Program-made: the position numbers and the translations under genes
Assembly (NCBI GenBank): GCA_020860575.1
Contig: JAJBUB010000101.1
Location: 1-32,895 of the forward strand
Reading direction: 5' to 3'
DNA from: Clostridiales bacterium
GTDB taxonomy: Bacteria; Bacillota; Clostridia; Oscillospirales; Oscillospiraceae
Length of the DNA: 32,895 nucleotides
Notes under the pieces: generated by a model
The model's database searches: none
The model's input: only the letters and a program-made list of their open reading frames with translations
Told to the model about the DNA's origin: nothing
Shown here: piece by piece, positions 16,184-24,315 of the stretch
How the letters are laid out: every line of letters begins with the position of its first letter
Position numbering within the stretch: the stretch's first letter is position 1

Positions 16184-17293
16184 ATGTCTGACTACAATTT
16201 CACGGATACCGCCGCATTCCACGGCGTCTGGGTGTTCTGCGAGCAGCGGGACGGCGTGCTCCAGTCGATCAGCTATCAGCTGCTGAGCGAGGGCCGCAAG
16301 CTGGCCGACGACATCGGCGTGGAGCTGTGCGGCGTGGTGCTGGGCAGCAACGTCAACGAGAACTATATCAAGGCCCTGGGCGGCTACGGCGCTGACCGGG
16401 TGTACTACTGTGACAGCCCTCTGCTCAAGGACTACACCACCGACGGCTACGCCAAGGTGCTGTGCGACCTGGTGGTGGAGAAGAAGCCGGAGATCGTCCT
16501 CATCGGGGCCACCAACCTGGGCCGCGACCTGGGCCCCCGCTGCGCCGCCCGTCTCCACACCGGCCTGACCGCCGACGCCACCCATCTGGACATCGACACC
16601 GATAAGTATGTCGAGTTCCTCAAGGAGTCCTCCTCTCTGGACCTGTCCAAGCAGAAGTTCGACTATGAGGACCGCAACCTGAAGATGACCCGTCCTGCTT
16701 TCGGCGGCCACCTGATGGCCACCATCATCTGCCCCCGGTTCCGTCCCCAGATGTCCACCGTCCGCCCCGGCGTCATGCAGACCCAGGCCTTCGACGAGGC
16801 CGCTGCCGCCAAGGTCGTGGTGGAGAACGTGGCCGTGGACCTGAAGCCGGAGGACATCGGCGTGGAGATCCTGGAGATCAAAAAGACCGCTGAGAAGATG
16901 GTCGATCTCATCGGGGCCGACGTCATCGTCTCCGTGGGCCGCGGCATCAGCTCCGACCCCAAGAAGGGCATCGCCCTGGCCGAGGAGCTGGCCGGCGTCC
17001 TGGGCGGCGTGGTAGGCGCCTCCCGGGCCGTGGTGGACGCGGGCTGGATGTCCGCCGACCATCAGGTGGGCCAGACCGGCAAGACGGTCCATCCCCGCAT
17101 CTATGTGGCCCTGGGCATCTCCGGCGCCATCCAGCACACCGCCGGTATGCAGGACTCCGAGACCATCATCGCCGTCAACAAAAACGACAGCGCGCCCATC
17201 TTCGGCGTCGCCACCTACGGCATCGTGGGCGATCTGTTCAAGGTCGTCCCCCAGCTCATCTCCGAGATCAAGGCCGTCAAGGCCGCTCGGTGA
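16184..17293 (+). CDS. etfA: Electron transfer flavoprotein, alpha subunit
   Basis: The 369-residue partner of EtfB has an N-terminal EtfA domain (GVWVFCEQRDG, LIGATNLGRDLGPRCAARL). Its C-terminal FAD domain has VSVGRGISS, VGQTGKTVHP, GISGAIQHTAGM and NKNDSAPIF. Clostridial EtfA is usually near 336-340 residues. The extra length includes a charged stretch at about 141-167, just before the conserved TRPAFGG. The start is ATG 16184, with GAGAGGAG upstream. It is the last gene of the operon and a strong terminator follows. It shuttles electrons between the bifurcating FAD and Bcd. Confidence 0.96.
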   Translation: MSDYNFTDTAAFHGVWVFCEQRDGVLQSISYQLLSEGRKLADDIGVELCGVVLGSNVNENYIKALGGYGADRVYYCDSPLLKDYTTDGYAKVLCDLVVEKKPEIVLIGATNLGRDLGPRCAARLHTGLTADATHLDIDTDKYVEFLKESSSLDLSKQKFDYEDRNLKMTRPAFGGHLMATIICPRFRPQMSTVRPGVMQTQAFDEAAAAKVVVENVAVDLKPEDIGVEILEIKKTAEKMVDLIGADVIVSVGRGISSDPKKGIALAEELAGVLGGVVGASRAVVDAGWMSADHQVGQTGKTVHPRIYVALGISGAIQHTAGMQDSETIIAVNKNDSAPIFGVATYGIVGDLFKVVPQLISEIKAVKAAR

Positions 17294-17310
17294 GCCTGCA
17301 TCCCAATATC

Positions 17311-17351
17311 GCCGCCTCCCAGTCCGGACCGGACTGGGGGGCGGCTTTTTT
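17311..17351 (+). terminator. Intrinsic terminator of the butyrate operon
   Basis: A 16-bp stem (17311-17326 with 17330-17345, one G-U pair) with a three-base loop is followed by TTTTTT (17346-17351). This is very strong. Confidence 0.96.
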
Positions 17352-17416
17352 GCCCGCCGGAGGGAAAGAGGACGACCCCTCTCCGAATACCCTGATGGGA
17401 GAAAGGAGTTGGGGCT

Positions 17417-18112
17417 ATGCTATCCCTCTTGACCATGCTGATGCTCCAGGGGCATCTGTTCACCCTGCGCCTGACCTCCACCGGCTCGTTCCCACGGCCG
17501 CTGAAGGAGGCGGAGGAGCGGGAGTACCTCCGCCGGGCGGCGGAGGGGGACCTGGAGGCCAGAAACAGGCTGGTGGAGCACAATCTCCGCCTGGTGGCCC
17601 ATATTGCAAAAAAATACTTCGCCCAGTCCGGAGATGCCGACGATCTCATCTCCATCGGCACCATCGGGCTCATCAAGGGCGTCAACACCTACCAGCCGGG
17701 GCGGCAGATCAAGCTGGCCACCTACGCCGCCCGATGTATTGAAAACGAGATTTTGATGCACCTGCGCAAGACCCGGCGGCTGGCGGGGGAGGTCAGTCTG
17801 TCCGACGCACTGGAGAACGACGACTCCGACAACAGCCTCTCCCTGATGGACGTCATCCGGGTGGAGGACCATATGCTGGACGATCTGGCCGTCCGGGACG
17901 CCTGCCTCCGGGTGCGGGCCTCGGTGGACGAGGCGCTCACCGACCGGGAGCGGACGGTGATCGTCCAGCGCTACGGCCTGGACGGCAGACCGCCCCGCAC
18001 CCAGCGGGAGGTGGCGGCGACGTGCGGCATCTCCCGCTCCTACATCTCCCGCATCGAGAAGCAGGCTCTGGCGAAGCTGCGCTCCGCCCTGGAGGGGCCG
18101 CAGAAGCGGTAA
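17417..18112 (+). CDS. sigK: Sporulation sigma factor sigma-K
   Basis: The 231-residue sigma-70-family protein directs late mother-cell transcription during sporulation. Region 2 has EHNLRLVAHIAKKY, DLISIGTIGLIKGV and ATYAARCIENEILMHLR, nearly as in Bacillus SigK. Region 4 ends with TQREVAATCGISRSYISRIEKQALAKL. The first 20 residues are hydrophobic (MLSLLTMLML...) and precede SFPRPL. This mirrors the pro-sequence of Bacillus pro-sigma-K, which is removed by the SpoIVFB protease. The gene is continuous, with no inserted skin-like element. The start is ATG 17417 with AAAGGAG upstream. The upstream promoter is not obvious; sigma-E control would be expected. Processing is inferred. Confidence 0.93.
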   Translation: MLSLLTMLMLQGHLFTLRLTSTGSFPRPLKEAEEREYLRRAAEGDLEARNRLVEHNLRLVAHIAKKYFAQSGDADDLISIGTIGLIKGVNTYQPGRQIKLATYAARCIENEILMHLRKTRRLAGEVSLSDALENDDSDNSLSLMDVIRVEDHMLDDLAVRDACLRVRASVDEALTDRERTVIVQRYGLDGRPPRTQREVAATCGISRSYISRIEKQALAKLRSALEGPQKR

Positions 18113-18148
18113 AAAGCCCTGACCGGAGCCGGGCGCTCCGGTCAGGGC
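18111..18148. terminator. Convergent terminator between sigK and the small gene
   Basis: A perfect 13-bp stem (GCCCTGACCGGAG at 18116-18128, CTCCGGTCAGGGC at 18136-18148) has a seven-base loop. The T-run (TTTTTACC) follows on the minus strand, so it chiefly ends the leftward small gene. As a hairpin directly after the sigK stop it may act for that gene too. Confidence 0.88.
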
Positions 18149-18156
18149 CTGCCCCG

Positions 18157-18342
18157 TCAGTCCCGGAGGCCTGACACAAGCGCCTGCATCTCTTCCTTCG
18201 AGCGGGCCTCCCTTGCCCGGGCGACCAGGGCCTGGCGGCCCTTGGGGGGCAGGGAGAGAAAGCGGTCCAGCCCCTCCGGGTCGTTGGCCAGGGCCATGGC
18301 CAGACCGGCGGGAAGGGTGTCGTGGGGCGAGGTGTTGTCCAT
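18157..18342 (-). CDS. Small conserved helical protein (61 aa), function unknown
   Basis: A short gene with an excellent ribosome site (AAAAGGAGGG) and its own terminator. The protein contains LPAGLAMALANDPEGLDRF, a SLPPKGRQALVARA helix and ends SKEEMQALVSGLRD. From memory, small Clostridia proteins with the pattern 'lPxGfxMALxxN...F..L...Rq.vi..a....SkxEMq.lV' look alike and are annotated as hypothetical or distantly YdeI/OmpD-associated. It is acidic to neutral, soluble and without membrane segments. Its position next to sigK may hint at a sporulation link, but nothing in the sequence proves that. Confidence 0.75.
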   Translation of the reverse strand: MDNTSPHDTLPAGLAMALANDPEGLDRFLSLPPKGRQALVARAREARSKEEMQALVSGLRD

Positions 18343-18499
18343 GTTCAGCCCTCCTTTTCCGGTTAATCTGCCCCGAATCTGCGCCGTTATCCCCGGGGGA
18401 CGGACCGGGACCGGCGGAATCTGCTGTCAGAGTTGGAAAAAAGAGGATGTCCGGCCAAGAAAACCGCCGACCTGGGTATCAAATTCGCCGTTTTGTCGG

Positions 18500-18528
18500 T
18501 TGGCAAACGGAACAAAACCGTGTATAAT
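18500..18528 (+). promoter_or_regulatory. Sigma-A promoter of the branching enzyme gene
   Basis: TTGGCA (18500-18505) and a consensus TATAAT (18523-18528) are separated by 17 bp, giving a leader of roughly 97 bases. The rest of the 18343-18631 gap shows no gene. Confidence 0.82.
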
Positions 18529-18631
18529 ACAAAATCAGGGAAGAGGACCTTCCCGGAGACCCTTTGGATGACCGGCCCGGGGGGCGAGCTGCCCGCCTGA
18601 GGCCACCTCACTGTACAAAGGAGGAACCAAT

Positions 18632-20653
18632 TTGTATCGTATTCTGGAACTGAATCCGCAGCTCAAGCCCTTTGAGGGCGACATCGACCTGCGCATGGCC
18701 TGCTATTACGGCACCAAGAGCCGTCTGCTCTCCAACGGCGGCTCGCTGGCGGAATTTGCCAACGCATATAACTATTTCGGTATTCATCATGTGGACGGCG
18801 GCTGGGTCTACCGGGAGTGGGCCCCCAGCGCCTACCAGCTCTACCTGGCGGGAGAGTTCAACGACTGGAACATCACCCAGTATCCCATGAAGCGGCTGCA
18901 AAACGGCAACTGGGAGCTGTTCCTGGAGGGGGACGACGCCCTGTGGGACGGCTGCAAGGTGAAGACCTTCGTGGACGCCAACCTCCAGCGCACGGGCCAC
19001 ATCCCTCTGTACGCCCGCCGGGTGGTGCAGAACAAGGACACCCTGGAGTGGCAGGCGGAGGTGGTGGACGACCGCAAGACCTTCGAATGGACCGACCAGG
19101 ACTTCAAGCCCGCCGCCGCCGACTCCCTCTACATCTACGAGGCCCATGTGGGCATGGCCACCGAGGAGGAGCGGATCGGCACCTACCGGGAGTTTGCCCG
19201 GGACGTGCTGCCCCGGATCAAAAAGGCGGGCTACAACACCGTCCAGCTCATGGCCATTATGGAGCATCCCTACTATGGCAGCTTCGGCTACCAGGTGTCC
19301 AACTTCTACGCTGCCTCCAGCTGGTTCGGCAAGCCGGAGGACCTGAAATATCTGGTGAACCGGGCCCACAAGCTGGGCCTGCGGGTGTTGCTGGACGCGG
19401 TACACTCCCACGCCGTCAAGAACACCACCGAGGGCATCAATATGTTCGACGGGACCGAGTGGCAGTTCTTCCACGCCGGGGCCAAGGGCGACCATCCCGC
19501 CTGGGGGACCAAGTGCTTCAACTACGGCAAGGACGAGGTCATCCACTTCCTGCTGTCCAACCTGAAATTCTGGATGACCGAGTACCACTTCGACGGATTC
19601 CGCTTCGACGGCGTCACCTCCATGCTCTACCACGACCATGGACTGGGGAGCAACTTTGACGACGACCACAAGTATTTCTCCATGAACACCCATGTGGAGG
19701 CCATCACCTACCTCCAGCTGGCCAACGAGCTGGTGCGCCAGGTGAACCCCAACGCCATCACCATCGCCGAGGATATGTCCGGTATGCCCGGTATGTGCCT
19801 GCCCATCCAGGACGGGGGCATCGGCTTCGACTACCGCCTGGGGATGGGGCTGCCTGATCTGTGGGTGCGCACGGTGAAGAAAAAGGACGAGGACTGGAAC
19901 CTGGGCCAGATCTGGGGGGACATGTGCCTCCGCCGCCCGGGGGAGAACACCGTCGCCTATGCCGAGAGCCACGATCAGGCCCTGGTGGGGGACAAGACCC
20001 TGATCTTCCGGATGGCCGACGCCAATATGTACACCGACATGGACAAGGCCATGCACAACCCCACCATTGACCGGGCCATCGCCCTGCACAAGATGATCCG
20101 TCTGCTGACCCTGGCCGGGGGCGGCGAGGCGTATCTGAACTTCATGGGCAACGAGTTCGGCCACCCGGAGTGGATCGACTTCCCCCGGGAGGGCAACAAC
20201 TGGAGCTTCTATTACTGCCGCCGCCAGTGGAGCCTGCGGGACAACGGCTATCTGAAATATCAGTGGCTGGGCGACTTCGACCACGACATGATCCTCATGG
20301 CGAAGCGGAAGGGCCTGTTCCAGCAGCGGATGGCGGATATGAAGCTGCTCCGGGAGGAGGACAAGCTCCTGGCCTTCTACCGGAAGGGGCTGCTCTTCGC
20401 CTTCAACTTCAACCCCACCGAATCCTTTACCAATGTGCTGGTGCCGGTGCCCAACAACGCCGACTACACCGTGACCCTTTGCACCGACGACGAGAAGTAC
20501 GGCGGTCAGAACCTGGTGGAGCATATGACCTATCCCGCCAAGGCGTTTGACGGACAGTATTTCGTGGAGCTGTACCTCCCTGCCCGGACGGCCGTCGTCC
20601 TCAAGGAGGGCCGGGTGCGCAAGGCTGCTGCAAAGAAGCCCGCAACCAAGTAA
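18632..20653 (+). CDS. glgB: 1,4-alpha-glucan branching enzyme, eukaryotic (GH13_8-like) type
   Basis: The enzyme makes alpha-1,6 branches in glycogen. The 673-residue protein has an N-terminal helical/CBM48 part (REWAPSAYQLYLAGEFNDW near 61-79) and a GH13 barrel. The nucleophile is Asp326 in DGFRFDGVTSM, the acid/base is Glu380 in TIAEDMSGMPG, and the third acid is Asp448 in YAESHDQALVGDK. A C-terminal beta domain follows. The segments DMSGMP..C.PIQDGG.GFDYRL and LNFMGNEFGHPEWIDFPR are those of plant and animal branching enzymes rather than the E. coli GlgB type. I chose a TTG start at 18632: AAAGGAGG lies eight bases upstream, and the protein begins where the family does. It has its own promoter and terminator. 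No other glycogen genes are in the window. Confidence 0.93.
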   Translation: MYRILELNPQLKPFEGDIDLRMACYYGTKSRLLSNGGSLAEFANAYNYFGIHHVDGGWVYREWAPSAYQLYLAGEFNDWNITQYPMKRLQNGNWELFLEGDDALWDGCKVKTFVDANLQRTGHIPLYARRVVQNKDTLEWQAEVVDDRKTFEWTDQDFKPAAADSLYIYEAHVGMATEEERIGTYREFARDVLPRIKKAGYNTVQLMAIMEHPYYGSFGYQVSNFYAASSWFGKPEDLKYLVNRAHKLGLRVLLDAVHSHAVKNTTEGINMFDGTEWQFFHAGAKGDHPAWGTKCFNYGKDEVIHFLLSNLKFWMTEYHFDGFRFDGVTSMLYHDHGLGSNFDDDHKYFSMNTHVEAITYLQLANELVRQVNPNAITIAEDMSGMPGMCLPIQDGGIGFDYRLGMGLPDLWVRTVKKKDEDWNLGQIWGDMCLRRPGENTVAYAESHDQALVGDKTLIFRMADANMYTDMDKAMHNPTIDRAIALHKMIRLLTLAGGGEAYLNFMGNEFGHPEWIDFPREGNNWSFYYCRRQWSLRDNGYLKYQWLGDFDHDMILMAKRKGLFQQRMADMKLLREEDKLLAFYRKGLLFAFNFNPTESFTNVLVPVPNNADYTVTLCTDDEKYGGQNLVEHMTYPAKAFDGQYFVELYLPARTAVVLKEGRVRKAAAKKPATK

Positions 20654-20677
20654 TTATAACCAAATCTGGCATAAATG

Positions 20678-20711
20678 CCGCCGCCGGAGGTAGCTCCGGC
20701 GGCGGATTTTG
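20678..20711 (+). terminator. Intrinsic terminator of glgB
   Basis: A perfect 12-bp stem (CCGCCGCCGGAG at 20678-20689, CTCCGGCGGCGG at 20694-20705) with loop GTAG is followed by ATTTTGT. Confidence 0.9.
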
Positions 20712-20740
20712 TATCAATGAATAAATTCACACATCGTACA

Positions 20741-20770
20741 TTGACGGACAGGGGAGGGGAATGGTAAAAT
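20741..20770 (+). promoter_or_regulatory. Promoter of the methyltransferase-ECF operon
   Basis: TTGACG (20741-20746) and TAAAAT (20765-20770) are separated by 18 bp. A TGG stands directly before the -10, an extended-type element. Predicted leader is about 25 bases. Confidence 0.7.
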
Positions 20771-20800
20771 GGGGGGAAATCAAAATGGGAGAACAGGACT

Positions 20801-21670
20801 ATGGGGATTGCAGCCCGCTGGAACCACTATCCGCTGATCGCCTGCGCCGGCGTGGAAAAGGTGGAGCGATGGGGGAAGACGGTGCTGGTGCGCCCCGACC
20901 CCCAGGCCATCTGGAACACCCCGAGAGAGCGCCGGGAGTGGAAGCGCCCCGACGGACGGTATCACCGCTCCAGCTCCGGGGGCGGACACTGGGACAAGGG
21001 CCGTATGCCCGACCGGTGGCAGGTGCGGTATGACGATCTGATCTTCCAGGTGGGGGCCATGAACTTCAAGCACACGGGGCTGTTCCCGGAGCAGGCGGTG
21101 AACTGGGACTTTGCCCGGGAGATGATCCGCTCCGCCGGGCGGCCGGTGCGGGTGCTGAATCTGTTCGCCTACACCGGCGGGGCCACGGTGGCCTGCGCCG
21201 CCGCCGGGGCCCAGGTGTGCCATGTGGACGCCGCCAAGGGGATGGTGGCCTGGGCCAGGGAGAACGCCGCCCTCTCCGGGCTGACGGACGCCCCCATCCG
21301 CTGGATCGTGGACGACTGCGGCAAGTTCGTGGACCGGGAAATTCGCCGGGGCCATCGGTACGACGCCGTCATCATGGATCCGCCCTCCTACGGCCGGGGG
21401 CCGTCCGGGGAGGTCTGGAAGCTGGAGGACAGCCTCTATCCCTTCCTGGAGCGGGCGGTGCAGCTCTTGAGCGACCGGCCCCTGTTCTTCCTCATCAATT
21501 CCTATACCACCGGCCTGGCCCCGTCCGTGCTGGGATATCTGCTGGACGTGCTGGTGACGCCAGCGCACGGGGGCCATACGGAGTGCGGGGAGCTGGGTCT
21601 GCCGGTGACGGCCTCCGGCCCGGCCCTGCCCTGCGGCTCTGCGGGTCGGTGGATCACAGACAGGAGATAA
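20801..21670 (+). CDS. Class I SAM-dependent methyltransferase (RlmI/RlmK-like, probably rRNA)
   Basis: The 289-residue protein has the class I methyltransferase core. Motif I is NLFAYTGGATVA (120-131), an acidic residue follows the second strand in CHVDAAKGM (140-148), and the catalytic motif is MDPPSYGRG (192-200). The DPPSY signature and the preceding FKHTGLFPEQAVNWDF segment are shared with 23S rRNA cytosine-5 methyltransferases of the RlmI family, so rRNA is the likely target. The N-terminal PUA domain of RlmI is reduced or absent. The start is ATG 20801, fitting the promoter. The stop is one base before ecfA1, whose ribosome site lies inside this gene, so they are co-transcribed. Confidence 0.85.
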   Translation: MGIAARWNHYPLIACAGVEKVERWGKTVLVRPDPQAIWNTPRERREWKRPDGRYHRSSSGGGHWDKGRMPDRWQVRYDDLIFQVGAMNFKHTGLFPEQAVNWDFAREMIRSAGRPVRVLNLFAYTGGATVACAAAGAQVCHVDAAKGMVAWARENAALSGLTDAPIRWIVDDCGKFVDREIRRGHRYDAVIMDPPSYGRGPSGEVWKLEDSLYPFLERAVQLLSDRPLFFLINSYTTGLAPSVLGYLLDVLVTPAHGGHTECGELGLPVTASGPALPCGSAGRWITDRR

Positions 21671-21671
21671 C

Positions 21672-22520
21672 ATGGAACAGAAAAACATTATAGAGACAAA
21701 GGACATCACCTTCCAGTACCCGGACGTGCCGGAGGGGGCGAGCCTGGTGCTGGACGGGGTGAACCTGTCCATCGAGCAGGGGAGCTGCGTGGCTATCCTG
21801 GGCCACAACGGCTCGGGCAAGTCCACTCTGGCCAAGCACATGAACGCGGTCTATCTCCCCAGCGGGGGGACCGTCTATGTGGACGGCATGGACACTGCCG
21901 ATGAAAAATATCTGCTGGACATCCGGCGGACGGTGGGCATGGTGTTCCAGAACCCGGACAACCAGATCGTCGCCAACGTGGTGGAGGAGGACGTGGCCTT
22001 CGCCCCGGAGAACCTGGGGGTCCCCTCGGAGGAGATCCGCCGGCGGGTGGACGAGGCGTTGAAGATCGTGGGGATGAGCAAGTATGCCAGACACGCCCCT
22101 CATCTCCTCTCCGGCGGTCAGAAGCAGCGCATCGCCATCGCCGGGGTCATCGCCATGCTCCCCAGATGCATCGTCCTGGACGAGCCAACCGCCATGCTGG
22201 ACCCCATCGGCCGGGAGGACGTGATGCGCACCATCACCCGGCTCAACCGGGAGCGGGGGACCACCATCGTCCTCATCACTCACCACATGGACGAGGCGGC
22301 CCAGGCCGACCGGCTGGTGGTCATGGACCGGGGCAAGATCATCGCTGACGGCCCTCCCAAACAGGTTTTCCAGCAGGTAGAGCAGCTGAAAGCGGTGGGG
22401 CTGACCGTCCCGGAGACGGTGGGCCTGCTCGATCAGCTGAGACAGGGAGGGGTGGACGTGCCTCTGGACGCCCTCTCGGTGGAGGAATGCGCCCAGGCGA
22501 TCTACCGGGCGCTGGCGTAA
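21672..22520 (+). CDS. ecfA1: ECF transporter ATPase A1
   Basis: The 282-residue ABC ATPase is one half of the ATPase pair of an energy-coupling-factor vitamin/metal importer. It has Walker A GHNGSGKST (44-52), Q-loop VFQNPDNQIV (91-100), signature LLSGGQKQR (145-153), Walker B IVLDEPT (167-173) and switch His in ITHHMDEA. The C-terminal extension after about residue 215 is typical of EcfA proteins. The start is ATG 21672, with AGGAGA upstream. It is followed by ecfA2 and ecfT, the complete energising module. Confidence 0.95.
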   Translation: MEQKNIIETKDITFQYPDVPEGASLVLDGVNLSIEQGSCVAILGHNGSGKSTLAKHMNAVYLPSGGTVYVDGMDTADEKYLLDIRRTVGMVFQNPDNQIVANVVEEDVAFAPENLGVPSEEIRRRVDEALKIVGMSKYARHAPHLLSGGQKQRIAIAGVIAMLPRCIVLDEPTAMLDPIGREDVMRTITRLNRERGTTIVLITHHMDEAAQADRLVVMDRGKIIADGPPKQVFQQVEQLKAVGLTVPETVGLLDQLRQGGVDVPLDALSVEECAQAIYRALA

Positions 22521-22604
22521 GACAGGACAAATACCAATGCAAATACCGAACTCCGGATGGCATCCCCACAGGGGAGCGGTACCGGAACAGGGAGGAAGTA
22601 TTTT

Positions 22605-23480
22605 TTGGAACCAATATTAGAGCTGCGGAACCTGAGCTGTGTCTACAGCCAGGGAACGCCATTTGAACATCAGGCACTGTCCGATGTGAGCCTCTCCATC
22701 TACCCCGGGGAATATGTGGGTATGATCGGACACACCGGCTCGGGCAAGTCCACCCTTATCCAGCATTTGAACGGGCTGCTCAAGCCCACCTCGGGCCAGA
22801 TTTTGCTCCACGGCAAGGACATCTGGGAGAGCAAGGAGAGCGTCCGGGAGGCGAAATTCCATGTGGGGCTGGTCTTTCAGTACCCGGAGTACCAGCTCTT
22901 TGAGGAGACGGTATATAAGGATATCGCCTTCGGTCCCACCAACATGAAGCTGAGCCGGGACGAGATCGACCGCCGCGTCCACGAGGCCGCTCATTTTGTG
23001 GGCCTGGAGGAGCGTCATCTGGAAAAATCCCCCTTTGAGCTGTCCGGCGGCCAGAAGCGCCGGGTGGCCATTGCCGGGGTCATCGCCATGGAGCCGGAGG
23101 TGCTCATCCTGGACGAGCCGACGGCGGGCCTTGACCCGGCGGGCCGGGACGCCATTCTCGCCAACATCCGGGACTATCACCAGTCCAAAGGCTCCACCAT
23201 CATCCTGGTCTCCCACTCCATGGAGGAGGTGGCCCGGTCGGTGGAACGCATCGTGGTGGTCAACGACGGGAAGATCCCCCTGGACGGCACCCCCCACGAC
23301 ATCTTCTCCCACAGCGAGGAGCTGCGGGCCATGGGCCTGGGGATCCCCCAGGTGACTCAGGTGTTCCAGCGGCTCAAGGAACTGGGATTGCCCATCGAGG
23401 ACGACTGCGTCTACACCATGGACGAGGCCAGGGACGTACTGCTGGCCCTGGCGGAGAAAAGGGGGCGGTCTGCGTGCTGA
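22605..23480 (+). CDS. ecfA2: ECF transporter ATPase A2
   Basis: This is the second ATPase of the ECF module, 291 residues from a TTG start at 22605. That codon has GGAGGAAG eight bases upstream and gives the usual N terminus MEPILELRNLSCVYSQGTP; an in-frame ATG at 22557 has no ribosome site and would add an unrelated stretch. Walker A is GHTGSGKST (42-50). The Q-loop is VFQYPEYQLFEETV, the signature ELSGGQKRR and the Walker B ILILDEPTAGLD-like, followed by VSHSMEE. It overlaps ecfT by seven bases. It pairs with EcfA1 as the asymmetric dimer seen in group II ECF transporters. Confidence 0.94.
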   Translation: MEPILELRNLSCVYSQGTPFEHQALSDVSLSIYPGEYVGMIGHTGSGKSTLIQHLNGLLKPTSGQILLHGKDIWESKESVREAKFHVGLVFQYPEYQLFEETVYKDIAFGPTNMKLSRDEIDRRVHEAAHFVGLEERHLEKSPFELSGGQKRRVAIAGVIAMEPEVLILDEPTAGLDPAGRDAILANIRDYHQSKGSTIILVSHSMEEVARSVERIVVVNDGKIPLDGTPHDIFSHSEELRAMGLGIPQVTQVFQRLKELGLPIEDDCVYTMDEARDVLLALAEKRGRSAC

Positions 23481-24283
23481 AGGACATCACTCTGGGTCAG
23501 TTTTTCCCGGGAGACACCATCGTTCACAACCTGGACCCCAGGACCAAGATCATCATCGTGGTACTCTACATCGTGGCCCTGTTCTCCGCCCAGGGCGTCG
23601 TCACCTACGGCCTGATGCTGATTTTTCTCATCACCTGCATCCGGCTGTCCAAGGTAGGGGCCAAGGCGATTTTGAACGGGATGCGGCCGGTGGTCATCAT
23701 CCTCATCTTCACCGGCGTACTCAACCTCTTTTACAACACCACCGGAGACGTGCTGGTGCAGTGGTGGGTGTTCACCATCACCACCGGGGGCGTCCGGACC
23801 GCCTTCTTTATGGTGGTTCGTATCCTCATGCTCATCAGCGGGACCTTCCTGCTGACCTACACCACCTCACCCATCATGCTCACCGACGGCATCGAGAACC
23901 TGCTGGGGCCGCTGAAAAAGCTCCATGTGCCGGTCCACGAGCTGGCCATGATGATGTCCATCGCCCTGCGGTTCATCCCCACCCTGATCGAGGAGACGGA
24001 CAAGATCATGTCCGCCCAAAAGGCCCGAGGGGCGGACTTCGACTCCGGCAACCTGGTGGACAAGGCCAAGGCACTCATCCCTCTGCTGGTGCCTCTGTTC
24101 GTCTCCGCCTTCCGGCGGGCGGACGAGCTGGCCACCGCCATGGAGTGCCGCTGCTACCACGGGGGCGAGGGACGCACCCGGCTGAAAAACCTGGTCTATA
24201 CCAAAGAGGACTATATGGCCCTGGGACTGGGAGTCGCCCTGACCGCTGTGGTCATGGCGCTTGCCATCGGCTTCGGGGTGTGA
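23474..24283 (+). CDS. ecfT: ECF transporter transmembrane component EcfT
   Basis: The 269-residue membrane protein has about five helices (clusters near 25-57, 70-90, 108-130, 240-265). A cytoplasmic coupling region carries the family's first Ala-Arg-Gly motif, AQKARGADFD (ARG at 184-186), and a second basic element near AMECRCYHGG. It joins the ATPase pair to interchangeable substrate-binding S components, none of which is encoded here, so the module may be shared by several S proteins elsewhere. The start is GTG 23474, overlapping the end of ecfA2, with AAAGGGGG upstream. truA follows 32 bases later, a gene order common in Firmicutes. Confidence 0.94.
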   Translation: MLKDITLGQFFPGDTIVHNLDPRTKIIIVVLYIVALFSAQGVVTYGLMLIFLITCIRLSKVGAKAILNGMRPVVIILIFTGVLNLFYNTTGDVLVQWWVFTITTGGVRTAFFMVVRILMLISGTFLLTYTTSPIMLTDGIENLLGPLKKLHVPVHELAMMMSIALRFIPTLIEETDKIMSAQKARGADFDSGNLVDKAKALIPLLVPLFVSAFRRADELATAMECRCYHGGEGRTRLKNLVYTKEDYMALGLGVALTAVVMALAIGFGV

Positions 24284-24315
24284 CAGAGAGAAACCGCCGC
24301 CGAAGGGAGGGGCCT

